A DNA stretch of 32,329 nucleotides from positions 1 through 32,329 of the forward strand of contig DCXP01000055.1 in the NCBI GenBank assembly GCA_002327725.1, given 5' to 3'. The first letter of the stretch is position 1. Every line of letters starts with the position of its first letter. Shown here one piece after another: positions 7,507-13,802 of this stretch. The position numbers and the translations under genes were made by a program. This DNA is from Proteobacteria bacterium UBA2133. Its GTDB lineage: Bacteria > Pseudomonadota > Gammaproteobacteria > Arenicellales > UBA868. Under the pieces are notes generated by a model. The model worked only from the letters and a program-made list of their open reading frames with translations. It ran no database searches and was not told where the DNA came from.

Positions 7507-7800
7507 ATGATTAACGAGATGAAATTAGACAAATCGGCAGAGTTGAATAATCAAGAGTTGAGCCTAGAGCAACTTGAAGACGTACACGGAGGGATCCTCC
7601 CCTATGTGGCGGGCGGTGCTGCCCTCTATGGCGCATGGAAACTTGGCAAATGGCTTGTCAAGAAAGTTGGCAAGGCAACCACCAATCTTGATAGTGATGG
7701 CGGTGATCGTGACTCGGGTGACGGCGCTAACAAACTGAGCTCTCGAGATACAGGATTTACTTTATCTGGCGAAAGGGAGTCTACGTCCCTAATTGTCTGA
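7507..7800 (+). CDS. Double-glycine-leader peptide (bacteriocin/RiPP-like precursor)
   Basis: 97 residues. Residues 1-29 end in LSLEQLEDVHGG, a standard double-glycine leader of the kind cut by C39-peptidase ABC exporters (ELSxxxLxxVxGG). After the GG comes a 68-residue core. It begins ILPYVAGGAALYGAWKLGKW and continues with a lysine-rich amphipathic stretch (LVKKVGKA), as in pore-forming class II bacteriocins, then has a long polar tail with SDGGDRDSGDG. An ATG with GGAGACAGGG upstream supports the start. No exporter, immunity or modification gene lies within the window, so it is an orphan precursor. A strong terminator 28 bases downstream makes it a single-gene transcript. It has no cysteine. 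The leader is clear; the antimicrobial role is inference. Confidence 0.7.
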   Translation: MINEMKLDKSAELNNQELSLEQLEDVHGGILPYVAGGAALYGAWKLGKWLVKKVGKATTNLDSDGGDRDSGDGANKLSSRDTGFTLSGERESTSLIV

Positions 7801-7827
7801 GTAAAGGGAACACCTAAGTAAGAGGAT

Positions 7828-7850
7828 AGCCCCGCTCTAGCGGGGCTTTT
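7828..7850 (+). terminator. Intrinsic terminator after the bacteriocin-like gene
   Basis: Perfect 8-bp stem AGCCCCGC / GCGGGGCT with loop TCTA, then TTTCTTT. The T-tract is also the first part of the conserved promoter-upstream element of the next gene. Confidence 0.9.
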
Positions 7851-7906
7851 CTTTGGCATTCCCCGTTCAGTTGAGCCGCTTTACCCACAGGCGTATTCTC
7901 TGGCGG
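7848..7906 (+). promoter_or_regulatory. Promoter of the GFA gene with conserved upstream element
   Basis: -35 TTGAGC at 7871-7876 and -10 TATTCT at 7894-7899, exactly 17 bases apart, 36 bases before the ATG. The 23 bases before the -35 box (TTTCTTTGG, then CATTCC and CGTTCAG) recur upstream of the Nif11-type precursor at 17313. Of the first 32 bases 28 are identical, and the similarity continues through the -10 region (GGCGTAT). A shared regulator or shared origin is likely. Confidence 0.65.
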
Positions 7907-7935
7907 TCCTTTCAGGAGAATACGAAGAGAGAAAA

Positions 7936-8298
7936 ATGAAAACGTTTCGGGGCAGTTGTCACTGTGGAAAAGTGGTGTTTGAAGTCATCGGCACAATTAA
8001 CGAAGTGGTCATCTGCAACTGCTCGGTGTGCACCAAAAAGGGCATCATCCATAGCCGGGTCGATGATGACCATTTCAGAGTCATCGCAGGCGAGGAGCAT
8101 CTGTCCGTGTACCGGTTTGGCTCAGAAGAGGCGACTCACTGCTTTTGTAAGATTTGCGGCATCCATGTATTTGGTAGACCCCGGATGGACCCCAAGCGCA
8201 ACACCGTAAATATCCGCTGCCTGGATGATTTTGAGCGCATCCTGAGTGAAAGCGATCACGTTCATTTTGATGGAAAGCATCATCCCCGGGACGGTTGA
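7936..8298 (+). CDS. GFA-family (CENP-V/Gfa) zinc protein
   Basis: 120 residues with the full cysteine set of the GFA family: CHC near residues 8-10, CNCSVC near 29-34 and CFCKICG near residue 70. These bind zinc in glutathione-dependent formaldehyde-activating enzyme homologues. The later HVFGRPRMDPKRNTVNIRC segment is also typical. Only a few members are shown to react with formaldehyde-glutathione, so the reaction here is open. AGGAG lies about 18 bases before the ATG, with GAGAGA nearer. The gene has its own promoter with an unusual upstream element shared with the Nif11-type gene at 17392. Confidence 0.88.
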   Translation: MKTFRGSCHCGKVVFEVIGTINEVVICNCSVCTKKGIIHSRVDDDHFRVIAGEEHLSVYRFGSEEATHCFCKICGIHVFGRPRMDPKRNTVNIRCLDDFERILSESDHVHFDGKHHPRDG

Positions 8299-8518
8299 GC
8301 GGCCGGCACTTCCCTGGCCCGGCTGATTGGATGCTGTTGAAGTCGGATCGACGGCCGGGATAAGACGCTGTGCAATACGATCATCGACGGCAGGACATCT
8401 TCGGAATCTCGAGTCTGGATGCTCAAGAAATGCCAAGGCCAGATCTTTGAGCAGCAAATCGGTTGACAGCGCAAAGCAACACCGCCTTTATCAGACTCCA
8501 GAACCGATCCGGGAGTCT

Positions 8519-8806
8519 GATGTTGATCGCGGTCTGCCGGGAATCGATGCGCGCCGGGTATTGCAGGAGGATGGTGTCGTCTGCCTGCGCGGAGCCCATG
8601 ACAGCGCGCGGTTCTCGCTGGTGGAGGAGGGTATTGAACAGGCACTGTCAGGCGCAAGCGAGGATGTTGACATTGTGGAGAAGTCCGGGGATATCGGAAG
8701 GTTCTCCTTCTCCAGTCAGGCCTGGCAGCAGGTGGAAGCGTTTCGCCGGGCAATAAAAGTCTTAAGGCATTCCGATGCCCGGCACATGGCTGCCTTAATC
8801 GGCAGA
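8519..8806 (+). pseudogene. Phytanoyl-CoA-dioxygenase-like N-terminal remnant
   Basis: The translated segment IDARRVLQEDGVVCLRGAHD, followed by a helix and then SGDIGRFSFSSQAWQQVEAFRRAI, matches the N-terminal 80 residues of the phytanoyl-CoA dioxygenase (PhyH) family of Fe(II)/2-oxoglutarate oxygenases. The family has about 250-300 residues; here the iron ligands (HxD...H) are all missing. The frame runs on into sequence that is the reverse strand of a small membrane-protein gene. No ribosome site or convincing start is visible; the frame opens about 190 bases earlier in sequence without family resemblance. I read it as a truncated, probably dead gene. Confidence 0.55.
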
Positions 8807-8986
8807 TCTCTTCATGCATTCATCGATGATGACTTGTTCCTTTATTTCGGGGTTCTCGATCCGCATCTCCCTCCGGCACTGCTGATAAGGCGAGAGCAGG
8901 TAATAGATTCCGACCCCTACGCTAATCGCTAGAGATATCAGCAATAAACGCCAGACCTGGGTCCGGGATAGCTTGCGATATGCCAT
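8795..8986 (-). CDS. Small single-pass membrane protein, 63 residues
   Basis: MAYRKLSRTQVWRLLLISLA starts with a basic segment. One hydrophobic helix follows (about residues 12-31), then the extramembrane part YQQCRREMRIENPEIKEQ, two cysteines, and a C-terminal MKRSAD. The charge pattern and the single helix look like a real small membrane protein with the tail outside. The ribosome site is weak. Its 3' end overlaps the broken PhyH-like frame on the opposite strand. Family unknown. Confidence 0.5.
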   Translation of the reverse strand: MAYRKLSRTQVWRLLLISLAISVGVGIYYLLSPYQQCRREMRIENPEIKEQVIIDECMKRSAD

Positions 8987-9042
8987 CGGCAGATTTTATG
9001 TGTTTTGATGACGCATTGAGATTACCCAGGCGCCCCTCGGGT

Positions 9043-9108
9043 AAAGAAAACCCCCGGCACCTTAAAGGCGCCAGGGGCAATCAGAAGGAGGAGAAACACT
9101 AACAGTGC
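9043..9108 (-). ncRNA. Candidate CRP-activated small RNA, about 66 nt
   Basis: Predicted start near 9108 and end in the T-run near 9043 on the minus strand. The transcript would begin with a small hairpin (CACU-guu-AGUG). It continues with an unpaired C/U-rich stretch (UUUCUCCUCCUUCUGAUUG) that is complementary to Shine-Dalgarno sequences. It ends with an 11-bp stem terminator (CCCCTGGCGCC / GGTGCCGGGGG) and TTTTCTTT. No minus-strand protein gene lies upstream, so the terminator needs a noncoding transcript. The layout resembles enterobacterial CyaR (CRP-activated, anti-SD seed), but no sequence kinship is claimed. Confidence 0.55.
9047..9077 (-). terminator. Minus-strand intrinsic terminator (small RNA end)
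   Basis: Stem CCCCTGGCGCC / GGTGCCGGGGG (9 Watson-Crick and 2 wobble pairs), loop TTTAA, then TTTTCTTT on the minus strand. On the plus strand the hairpin lacks a T-run. Confidence 0.8.
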
Positions 9109-9114
9109 GAAGTC

Positions 9115-9157
9115 ATAGTACCGAATGGCCGCTTCGAGAGATGTGACCGCCATCACA
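9115..9157 (-). promoter_or_regulatory. CRP class II promoter
   Basis: The CRP site TGTGA-CCGCCA-TCACA at 9142-9157 is a perfect match to consensus. Reading the minus strand, a -10 box TACTAT occupies 9120-9115. Setting the first base of that box at -12 puts the centre of the CRP site at exactly -41.5, the position of class II CRP-activated promoters. There is no good -35 box, as expected where CRP does the recruiting. Confidence 0.6.
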
Positions 9158-9193
9158 CAAAAAGTGAGATGAGCACCGACCCGCTTTGACGGC

Positions 9194-9243
9194 AAAACCC
9201 CCGGCAGTAAAGCCGGGGATGATGACTACACAAGTAGTAAATG
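9194..9243 (-). ncRNA. Possible second short minus-strand RNA
   Basis: A second minus-strand terminator (CCCCGGC / GCCGGGG, loop TTTACT, at 9218-9199, then GTTTT) also lacks any upstream gene. Before it lies a small hairpin ACTAC-ttgt-GTAGT. A possible -10 CATAAT sits at 9255-9250 and an inverted repeat CGGAAT-N7-ATTCCG at 9262-9280, but there is no good -35. The 5' end is a guess. Confidence 0.3.
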
Positions 9244-9387
9244 AGGGGCATTATGAGTGTTCGGAATGATAGTGATTCCGTGTGACGGCAATATGACAAG
9301 GGCCGCAGCCGGAGAACCCTTTGTTGTGCGGACAGGAAGATAATCGGCGCGGCTGAAACAGCAGCGCCCTCGTCAGGCGGTAGGATC

Positions 9388-9429
9388 TACCCTGGTTTTC
9401 AGCACATCGGAATAATCACAATCAGGGTA
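9388..9429 (+). promoter_or_regulatory. Inverted repeat covering the ribosome site of the DsrE-like gene
   Basis: TACCCTG at 9388-9394 pairs with CAGGGTA at 9423-9429. The second arm contains the likely Shine-Dalgarno (AGGGTA), six bases before the ATG at 9435. Pairing would hide the ribosome site. An upstream hairpin (GGCGC-G-GCTG / CAGC-A-GCGCC, 9346-9368) adds to the structure of this leader. Confidence 0.4.
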
Positions 9430-9434
9430 ATCAT

Positions 9435-9773
9435 ATGAAAGTCGCGTATATCTTTTCCAGTCAGGGGCATACGGTCTCGTATAAGTTGGGCAAGATGATC
9501 CTGCCGCAGCTCGAGGAGCAAGCCCATGGGCCAGAGGTTGCCGGGATGTTCTTCTTCGAGGACAACAACTACGTTCTTGTGAAAGGCGATCCTCTGGGAG
9601 AACGTCTTGCGGCGGTCGCCCGTGAGCAGAATATCCTGCTGATGGGCTGTGATCAGTGCTGTTACGAGCGGGAAATTGAGCACAAACTGGTCGATGGCGC
9701 CGTGATTGGCTGCTTTCCCAATCTATACGAAGGGCTCGCGGCGAATATGCCGGATCAGGTCATTACGCTCTAG
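9435..9773 (+). CDS. DsrE-family protein
   Basis: 112 residues, with an N-terminal strand VAYIFSSQGHTVSYKLGKMI and a later FFFEDNNYVLVKGDP segment. A conserved cysteine centre, LMGCDQCCYERE (about residues 75-86), follows, and then a final FPNLYEGL. The fold and the cysteine motif fit DsrE/SaoD-like proteins, which carry or transfer sulfur in sulfur metabolism or tRNA thiolation. No dsr or tus partner genes are near, so it looks like a single-subunit member. The following cupin gene begins 32 bases later and may share the transcript. A long structured leader precedes the gene. Confidence 0.75.
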   Translation: MKVAYIFSSQGHTVSYKLGKMILPQLEEQAHGPEVAGMFFFEDNNYVLVKGDPLGERLAAVAREQNILLMGCDQCCYEREIEHKLVDGAVIGCFPNLYEGLAANMPDQVITL

Positions 9774-9805
9774 ATTGTTCGCCAGTCTTCCGGAGGGAGC
9801 TGCAA

Positions 9806-10207
9806 ATGAAAGGTTCGGGACTCGCAAGTCAGATATTCAGCTGGGACGCCCTCGAGCGGTTTGAGTTCGATGAGGGCACTAACCAGGCCCAGATGTTAAG
9901 TGGCGAGAATATGCATCTGCTGAGAGCTGTGTTTGAGCCGGGTTCTGTTTATCCGATGCACTCGCATCCGCATGAGCAGTTCAGCGTGCTCCTCAGTGGG
10001 CGAATTCTGTTGACGGTTGGGGACGAAACACGGGAAATCGGACCGGGTGACGGCTGGTATGCCGGGAGCAATGTCCCCCATGGAGGTCAAATCCTGGGAG
10101 ACGAACCGGCCGTCTTTATTGACGTCTACTCGCCAGCGATGTGCTGGATATTGGATTACCTGAAGACCGGCAAGAGACTGCCGCCCGTGGCACCAAAAGG
10201 CAATTAG
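9806..10207 (+). CDS. Cupin-domain protein
   Basis: 133 residues with a single cupin barrel. The metal-binding first motif is visible as YPMHSHPHEQFSVLLSG (about residues 51-67), and the second motif includes GPGDGWYAGSNVPHGG (about 79-94). Three histidines and a glutamate are in place, so a metal site is likely. Proteins of this size include sugar isomerase-like, pectin-degradation (KdgF-like) and signalling cupins; I cannot choose. GGAGGGAGC lies about 8 bases upstream of the ATG. A second unrelated cupin is at 17857. Confidence 0.85.
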   Translation: MKGSGLASQIFSWDALERFEFDEGTNQAQMLSGENMHLLRAVFEPGSVYPMHSHPHEQFSVLLSGRILLTVGDETREIGPGDGWYAGSNVPHGGQILGDEPAVFIDVYSPAMCWILDYLKTGKRLPPVAPKGN

Positions 10208-10264
10208 CCCGGGCCATTTCTGCTGCCGGGAACCGGTGATGAGTTCAACGTCGCCCGCGAATAG

Positions 10265-10293
10265 TTGACATACCCCAGCGTTCGATGTATAAA
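10265..10293 (+). promoter_or_regulatory. his operon promoter
   Basis: -35 TTGACA (10265-10270), a 17-base spacer, and -10 TATAAA (10288-10293): near-consensus sigma-70. The start of transcription should fall at about 10299-10302, that is, at or just before the leader-peptide ATG. Confidence 0.9.
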
Positions 10294-10301
10294 CCCGCGC
10301 G

Positions 10302-10367
10302 ATGATTAATGTTTTCGCGAAAGTTGCACACCATCACCACGGCCCACTGGCCGCGGGTGGTGGATAG
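10302..10367 (+). CDS. hisL: his operon leader peptide
   Basis: 21 codons, MINVFAKVAHHHHGPLAAGG followed by one more glycine and TAG. It contains four consecutive His codons (CAC CAT CAC CAC, 10329-10340). When charged tRNA-His is short the ribosome should stall here and let the antiterminator form. The leader has no Shine-Dalgarno sequence, and the predicted transcription start is 0-3 bases before the ATG, so it is probably translated as a leaderless message. Confidence 0.88.
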   Translation: MINVFAKVAHHHHGPLAAGGG

Positions 10368-10419
10368 TTTCGTCTAGAAAACACTTCATCAAACGCCGGC
10401 CAAAGGGGTCGGCTTTTTT
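10329..10419 (+). promoter_or_regulatory. his attenuator
   Basis: Three competing structures are visible. A pause hairpin pairs CACCAC in the His-codon run with GTGGTG at about 10357-10362. An antiterminator pairs TGGCCG (10348-10353) with CGGCCA (10397-10402). The terminator pairs GCCGGCC (10395-10401) with GGTCGGC (10407-10413, one wobble), followed by six T (10414-10419). The antiterminator uses the left arm of the terminator, as the mechanism requires. Confidence 0.88.
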
Positions 10420-10512
10420 GTGCCTTCTCTTCAAGCAGCCAATCCCTCCAGCCGAAGAAAATACCATGACGTAAGCCTGCCTTAGCAGCTGCGTCTATCA
10501 GGAGATTGGTTA

Positions 10513-11388
10513 ATGACGGTACTCGATGCCAACGGGCAGGTCAGGCTTGGACTGCCAACCGGGCGCATGAAAGAGGGTGTCAACACCCTGCTTTTGGATT
10601 CTGGAATTCATCTCAAGATGAGTGACCGGGGCTACCGGCCCCAGGTGAATCTTCCCGGGTATGAGGTGAAAGTCCTCAAACCCCAGAGCATTGTCGAAAT
10701 GCTGCATCTGGGCTCGCGGGACGTCGGTTTCGCCGGAGCCGATTGGGTGCACGAACTCAAGGCAGACCTTGTCGAGCTGGTGGATACAAAGCTTGATCCG
10801 GTCGAGGTAGTTGCCGCAGCACCCGAGGCTTTACTTCAGGAAGGGAAGCTGCCGTCTCAGCGCCTGGTGGTTGCATCTGAATACGAGACGATTACCCGGG
10901 AGTGGATCGAGCGCGCCGGGCTGGATGCCACCTTCGTGCGGTCATACGGGGCTACCGAGGTTTTCCCGCCTGAAGATGCAGACTGCATTGTCGATAACAC
11001 GGCTACAGGGTCGACATTGCGTGCCAATAATCTCGCAATTGTTGATGTGATCACTCGCTCATCGACGCGTCTCTACGCAAGCCCGAAAGCGATGCGTAAC
11101 CCTTCGAAGAAGAACGTGATTGAGCACCTTGTGATGCTGGTGCAGTCGGTTCTGGCAGCGCGTGAGCGCGTCATGGTCGAGGTCAACGTGGACAGGCAGA
11201 ACCTTGATGGCGTCATCGCGGCGCTGCCTTGCATGAGAGAGCCTACAGTTTCGCCGCTTCGGGGCGATTCCGGCTTCGCGGTCAAAGCCGCGGTACCGCG
11301 AGACAAACTGCCCCTCGTTATTCCGGAAATCAAAGCCGCCGGGGGAACGGATGTGGTTGTGACCGATCTCTCTCAGATTGTTCCGTAG
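10513..11388 (+). CDS. hisG: ATP phosphoribosyltransferase, long form
   Basis: First enzyme of histidine synthesis: ATP plus PRPP gives phosphoribosyl-ATP. At 291 residues this is the long HisG form with a C-terminal regulatory (histidine-binding) domain from about residue 215, so no HisZ is needed. Visible motifs include LGLPTGRMKEG at the start, SRDVGFAGADWV, the PRPP loop DCIVDNTATGSTLRANNL and, in the C-terminal part, VMVEVNVDRQ. The start follows AGGAGATTGGTTA closely. It is the first gene after the attenuator and begins 145 bases after hisL. Confidence 0.95.
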   Translation: MTVLDANGQVRLGLPTGRMKEGVNTLLLDSGIHLKMSDRGYRPQVNLPGYEVKVLKPQSIVEMLHLGSRDVGFAGADWVHELKADLVELVDTKLDPVEVVAAAPEALLQEGKLPSQRLVVASEYETITREWIERAGLDATFVRSYGATEVFPPEDADCIVDNTATGSTLRANNLAIVDVITRSSTRLYASPKAMRNPSKKNVIEHLVMLVQSVLAARERVMVEVNVDRQNLDGVIAALPCMREPTVSPLRGDSGFAVKAAVPRDKLPLVIPEIKAAGGTDVVVTDLSQIVP

Positions 11389-11399
11389 GAGAGATGGTT

Positions 11400-12497
11400 A
11401 TGCGTTTTGATTCTCCAGCACCCGCTTCACCATTGCAGCCCCGGCCCGCGGTTGCAGAGGGTAAGCGCTATGCGATTCCCCCAAAACAGGACTTCATTGA
11501 TCTGCCCCTTGGAAACACCGAGCGTGTGGTTATCTCGCAGGCAGAGAAGGAAATCTTCGAGGAGATTGTCTCGCAGTTGGATGTGAGTGCGATCGCTCAA
11601 TATCCAAAGTTGTCCGGGCTTCAGAAACTTTTGGCCGAGCGCCTTGGTGTGATGCCTGAGCGTGTCCTTGTCACCGCGGGCGCAGACGAGGCACTTGAGC
11701 GTGCAATTGGCTCTGTCCTTGGGTCCGGTCGCGAATTGATTGCGACCTCACCGACCTTCGAGATGATCCCCATCTATGCCCGGTTGACGGGGGGTAGCGT
11801 GCAACAGGTTCCCTGGCTTGAAGGTGCTTTTCCCGCTGACGGCGTGCTTGATGCGGTCACGGACGACACTACCGTCATTTCGGTTGTGACACCGAGCAAT
11901 CCAACGGGGGCAGTAGTGCCCCTGGCAGATCTGCAGCGCATCGCGCTCGCAGTACCGCATATCCTGCTTCTGGTGGATCTCGCGTACGTTGAGTTTGCCG
12001 ACGTGGATATCACAGCAAATCTTCTGGACCTTGCGAATGTGGTGATCGTCCGGTCTTTGTCCAAGGCGTGGGGGATGCCCGGTGTGCGCGTGGGTTATGC
12101 CGTCGGTGACGCTGAGGTTATCTCGTGGATGAGCCGTACCAGCGGCCCCTACAGCGTGTCCGGGCCGTCGCTCGCCATCGCTGAAGCGCGCGTCCGGCGG
12201 GGAGACGAAAGCGTCCGCGAGTATGTGCGCAGAGTGCGTGCCGAACGCAAGAACCTTGCTGCACTGATTGCCGAATTTGGCGGGATGCCGATGCCGTCCC
12301 AGGCGAACTTTGTTCTCGCCCGTTTTGAGAACGCGGCCGGGGTCAGCGATGATCTCGCGGCCCGTGGAATCGGGACACGCCGTTTTCCCGACAATCCGGA
12401 TCTTAAGGACGCTTTGCGGATCACCTGCCCGGGGGACGAGCATGCCTTTGGACGTTTAACGAATGCATTAAGAGCGGCACTCGACCCAAAGGCGTGA
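11400..12497 (+). CDS. hisC: Histidinol-phosphate aminotransferase
   Basis: The 365-residue PLP enzyme moves an amino group from glutamate to imidazole-acetol phosphate. Visible are the YPKLSGLQKLLAERLGV segment, VTAGADEALERAI, TPSNPTGAVVP (Asn of the PLP site), VDLAYVEFAD and RSLSKAWGMPGVRVGYAVG, with the aldimine lysine. Two ATGs are close: at 11394, directly against AGGAGAG, and at 11400, six bases beyond it. The second has proper spacing and is chosen. It is 11 bases after hisG, so translation is probably coupled. The N-terminal 30 residues are proline-rich and poorly conserved. Confidence 0.93.
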   Translation: MRFDSPAPASPLQPRPAVAEGKRYAIPPKQDFIDLPLGNTERVVISQAEKEIFEEIVSQLDVSAIAQYPKLSGLQKLLAERLGVMPERVLVTAGADEALERAIGSVLGSGRELIATSPTFEMIPIYARLTGGSVQQVPWLEGAFPADGVLDAVTDDTTVISVVTPSNPTGAVVPLADLQRIALAVPHILLLVDLAYVEFADVDITANLLDLANVVIVRSLSKAWGMPGVRVGYAVGDAEVISWMSRTSGPYSVSGPSLAIAEARVRRGDESVREYVRRVRAERKNLAALIAEFGGMPMPSQANFVLARFENAAGVSDDLAARGIGTRRFPDNPDLKDALRITCPGDEHAFGRLTNALRAALDPKA

Positions 12498-12616
12498 TGC
12501 CGGTCGGTATGGAACCCGCGGCAGGTCAGCCGAAGGAGGCGACAGCCGCAGGCGCTGCAGGCCAGCCCGAAATAACCGAACAATTGATGGAGAAACTCAG
12601 ATGGACGAAAGAATAG
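12497..12616 (+). CDS. Possible 39-codon coupling peptide between hisC and hisB
   Basis: The hisC stop and an ATG overlap as TGATG at 12495-12499. The frame (MPVGMEPAAGQPKEATAAGA and on) closes at TAG 12614-12616, after the hisB ATG at 12601. Translation could therefore pass from hisC through this frame to hisB. It has no family resemblance and no strong ribosome site of its own; hisB has GGAG eight bases upstream. It may only fill the 103-base gap. Confidence 0.3.
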   Translation: MPVGMEPAAGQPKEATAAGAAGQPEITEQLMEKLRWTKE

Positions 12617-13191
12617 CTGAACTCGCCCGAACAACTAAAGAAACCGACATCGCTTGCCGGCTCAATATCGACGGCAGCGGGCTTGCCGATATCGATACCG
12701 GAATCGGATTTTTCGACCATATGCTGACCGCGCTCGCCAGGCATGCCCGGTTTGATCTCGATCTCAAGTGCAAAGGTGACCTCGATATTGATGATCATCA
12801 CAGCGTTGAAGACTGCGCCCTCGTGATCGGGAGTTGTCTGGATAATGCGCTCGACGAAAGAAAGGGCATTACCCGCTTTGGCTGTGCGCATGTCCCTCTG
12901 GATGAGGCACTCTGCCGGGCTGTGGTTGACCTTTCCGGCCGGCCATACCCGGTTGTAGATCTGTCACTGGAGCGTGAGTGCCTCGGCGGGCTGTCGTGCG
13001 AGAACATCCCGCACTTTTTTGAATCGTTTGCCCTCGCCGGACGGATGGCTCTGCATGTGGATATGCTGAAGGGACGCAATGATCACCATCGCAGTGAAGC
13101 ATCGTTCAAGGCCGTCGCCGTTGCGCTGCGCCAGGCCGTAGCGCTTGACGGCGGTTCATTGGTCCCAAGCACCAAGGGGACGCTAGCATGA
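12601..13191 (+). CDS. hisB: Imidazoleglycerol-phosphate dehydratase
   Basis: The 196-residue, single-function IGPD makes imidazole-acetol phosphate. The manganese-binding histidine motifs are intact: GIGFFDHML (about 34-42), DIDDHHSVED (62-71), the middle region with HFFESFA, and GRNDHHRSEASFKA near residues 158-171. There is no N-terminal phosphatase domain as in the enteric HisB fusion, so histidinol-phosphate phosphatase must come from another gene outside this window. Its last four bases overlap hisH (ATGA). Confidence 0.95.
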   Translation: MDERIAELARTTKETDIACRLNIDGSGLADIDTGIGFFDHMLTALARHARFDLDLKCKGDLDIDDHHSVEDCALVIGSCLDNALDERKGITRFGCAHVPLDEALCRAVVDLSGRPYPVVDLSLERECLGGLSCENIPHFFESFALAGRMALHVDMLKGRNDHHRSEASFKAVAVALRQAVALDGGSLVPSTKGTLA

Positions 13192-13802
13192 ATGATGTCG
13201 CTGTTATCCGTACCGGGACAGCCAATCTCGCATCGGTGCTTGCCGGGCTCAAAAGGGCAAAGTGCAAAGCGGTGCTGGTCGATGAACCGGGAGCCGTGGC
13301 GTCGGCCGACTATGTCGTGCTTCCTGGGGTGGGCGCTTTCGCGGCCATCATGGATCAGCTCAACAGCCGGGGGCTGGTGGACGCAATCCGCCAGCGGGTT
13401 AATGAGGCGAGACCGACTCTGGCGATATGCCTCGGCCTTCAGGTTCTGGGGAGCAGCAGTGAGGAAAGTCCGGGGACGGAGGGGATCGGGGTGTTTGATG
13501 TGCGGGCATCGCGCTTTGGTGAAGCGGTGCGCGTGCCGCAGCTTGGCTGGAATCTTGTTCGACCCGCACCGGACTGCCGCTTGCTTACCGGGGGTTATGG
13601 CTATTTCGCCAACTCCTATCGGCTGACAGAAATTCCTCAGGGCTGGGCGGGGGCAATGGCGGATTATGGCGGCGCATTCGTGGCGGCTATTGAACGCGGG
13701 CCCATTCTGGCCTGCCAGTTTCACCCTGAACTTTCCGGAAAATGGGGGGCTTCATTGATCGAACGCTGGCTCGGTGCGGCGCGGGAGCCTGCGCCATGTT
13801 GA
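13188..13802 (+). CDS. hisH: Imidazole glycerol phosphate synthase, glutaminase subunit
   Basis: A 204-residue class I glutamine amidotransferase that supplies ammonia to HisF. The nucleophile Cys81 lies in LAICLGLQVLG, and the His/Glu pair lies in CQFHPELSGKWG near residues 177-188. The oxyanion region near 47-51 (PGVGAF) is normal. The N-terminus VAVIRTGTANLASV is also as expected, with T-G in place of the commoner D-Y. It overlaps hisB by 4 bases and hisF by 7, so the subunits are translationally coupled. Confidence 0.94.
   Translation: MNDVAVIRTGTANLASVLAGLKRAKCKAVLVDEPGAVASADYVVLPGVGAFAAIMDQLNSRGLVDAIRQRVNEARPTLAICLGLQVLGSSSEESPGTEGIGVFDVRASRFGEAVRVPQLGWNLVRPAPDCRLLTGGYGYFANSYRLTEIPQGWAGAMADYGGAFVAAIERGPILACQFHPELSGKWGASLIERWLGAAREPAPC

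Noticed and set aside
8280..8819. A 179-codon minus-strand frame opposite the PhyH-like remnant.
   Set aside because: Rich in Pro, Arg and His as expected of a shadow frame, with no start signal; the plus strand shows the family resemblance.
11748..12443. A 231-codon minus-strand frame inside hisC.
   Set aside because: Antisense shadow of a well-conserved hisC; no domain character.
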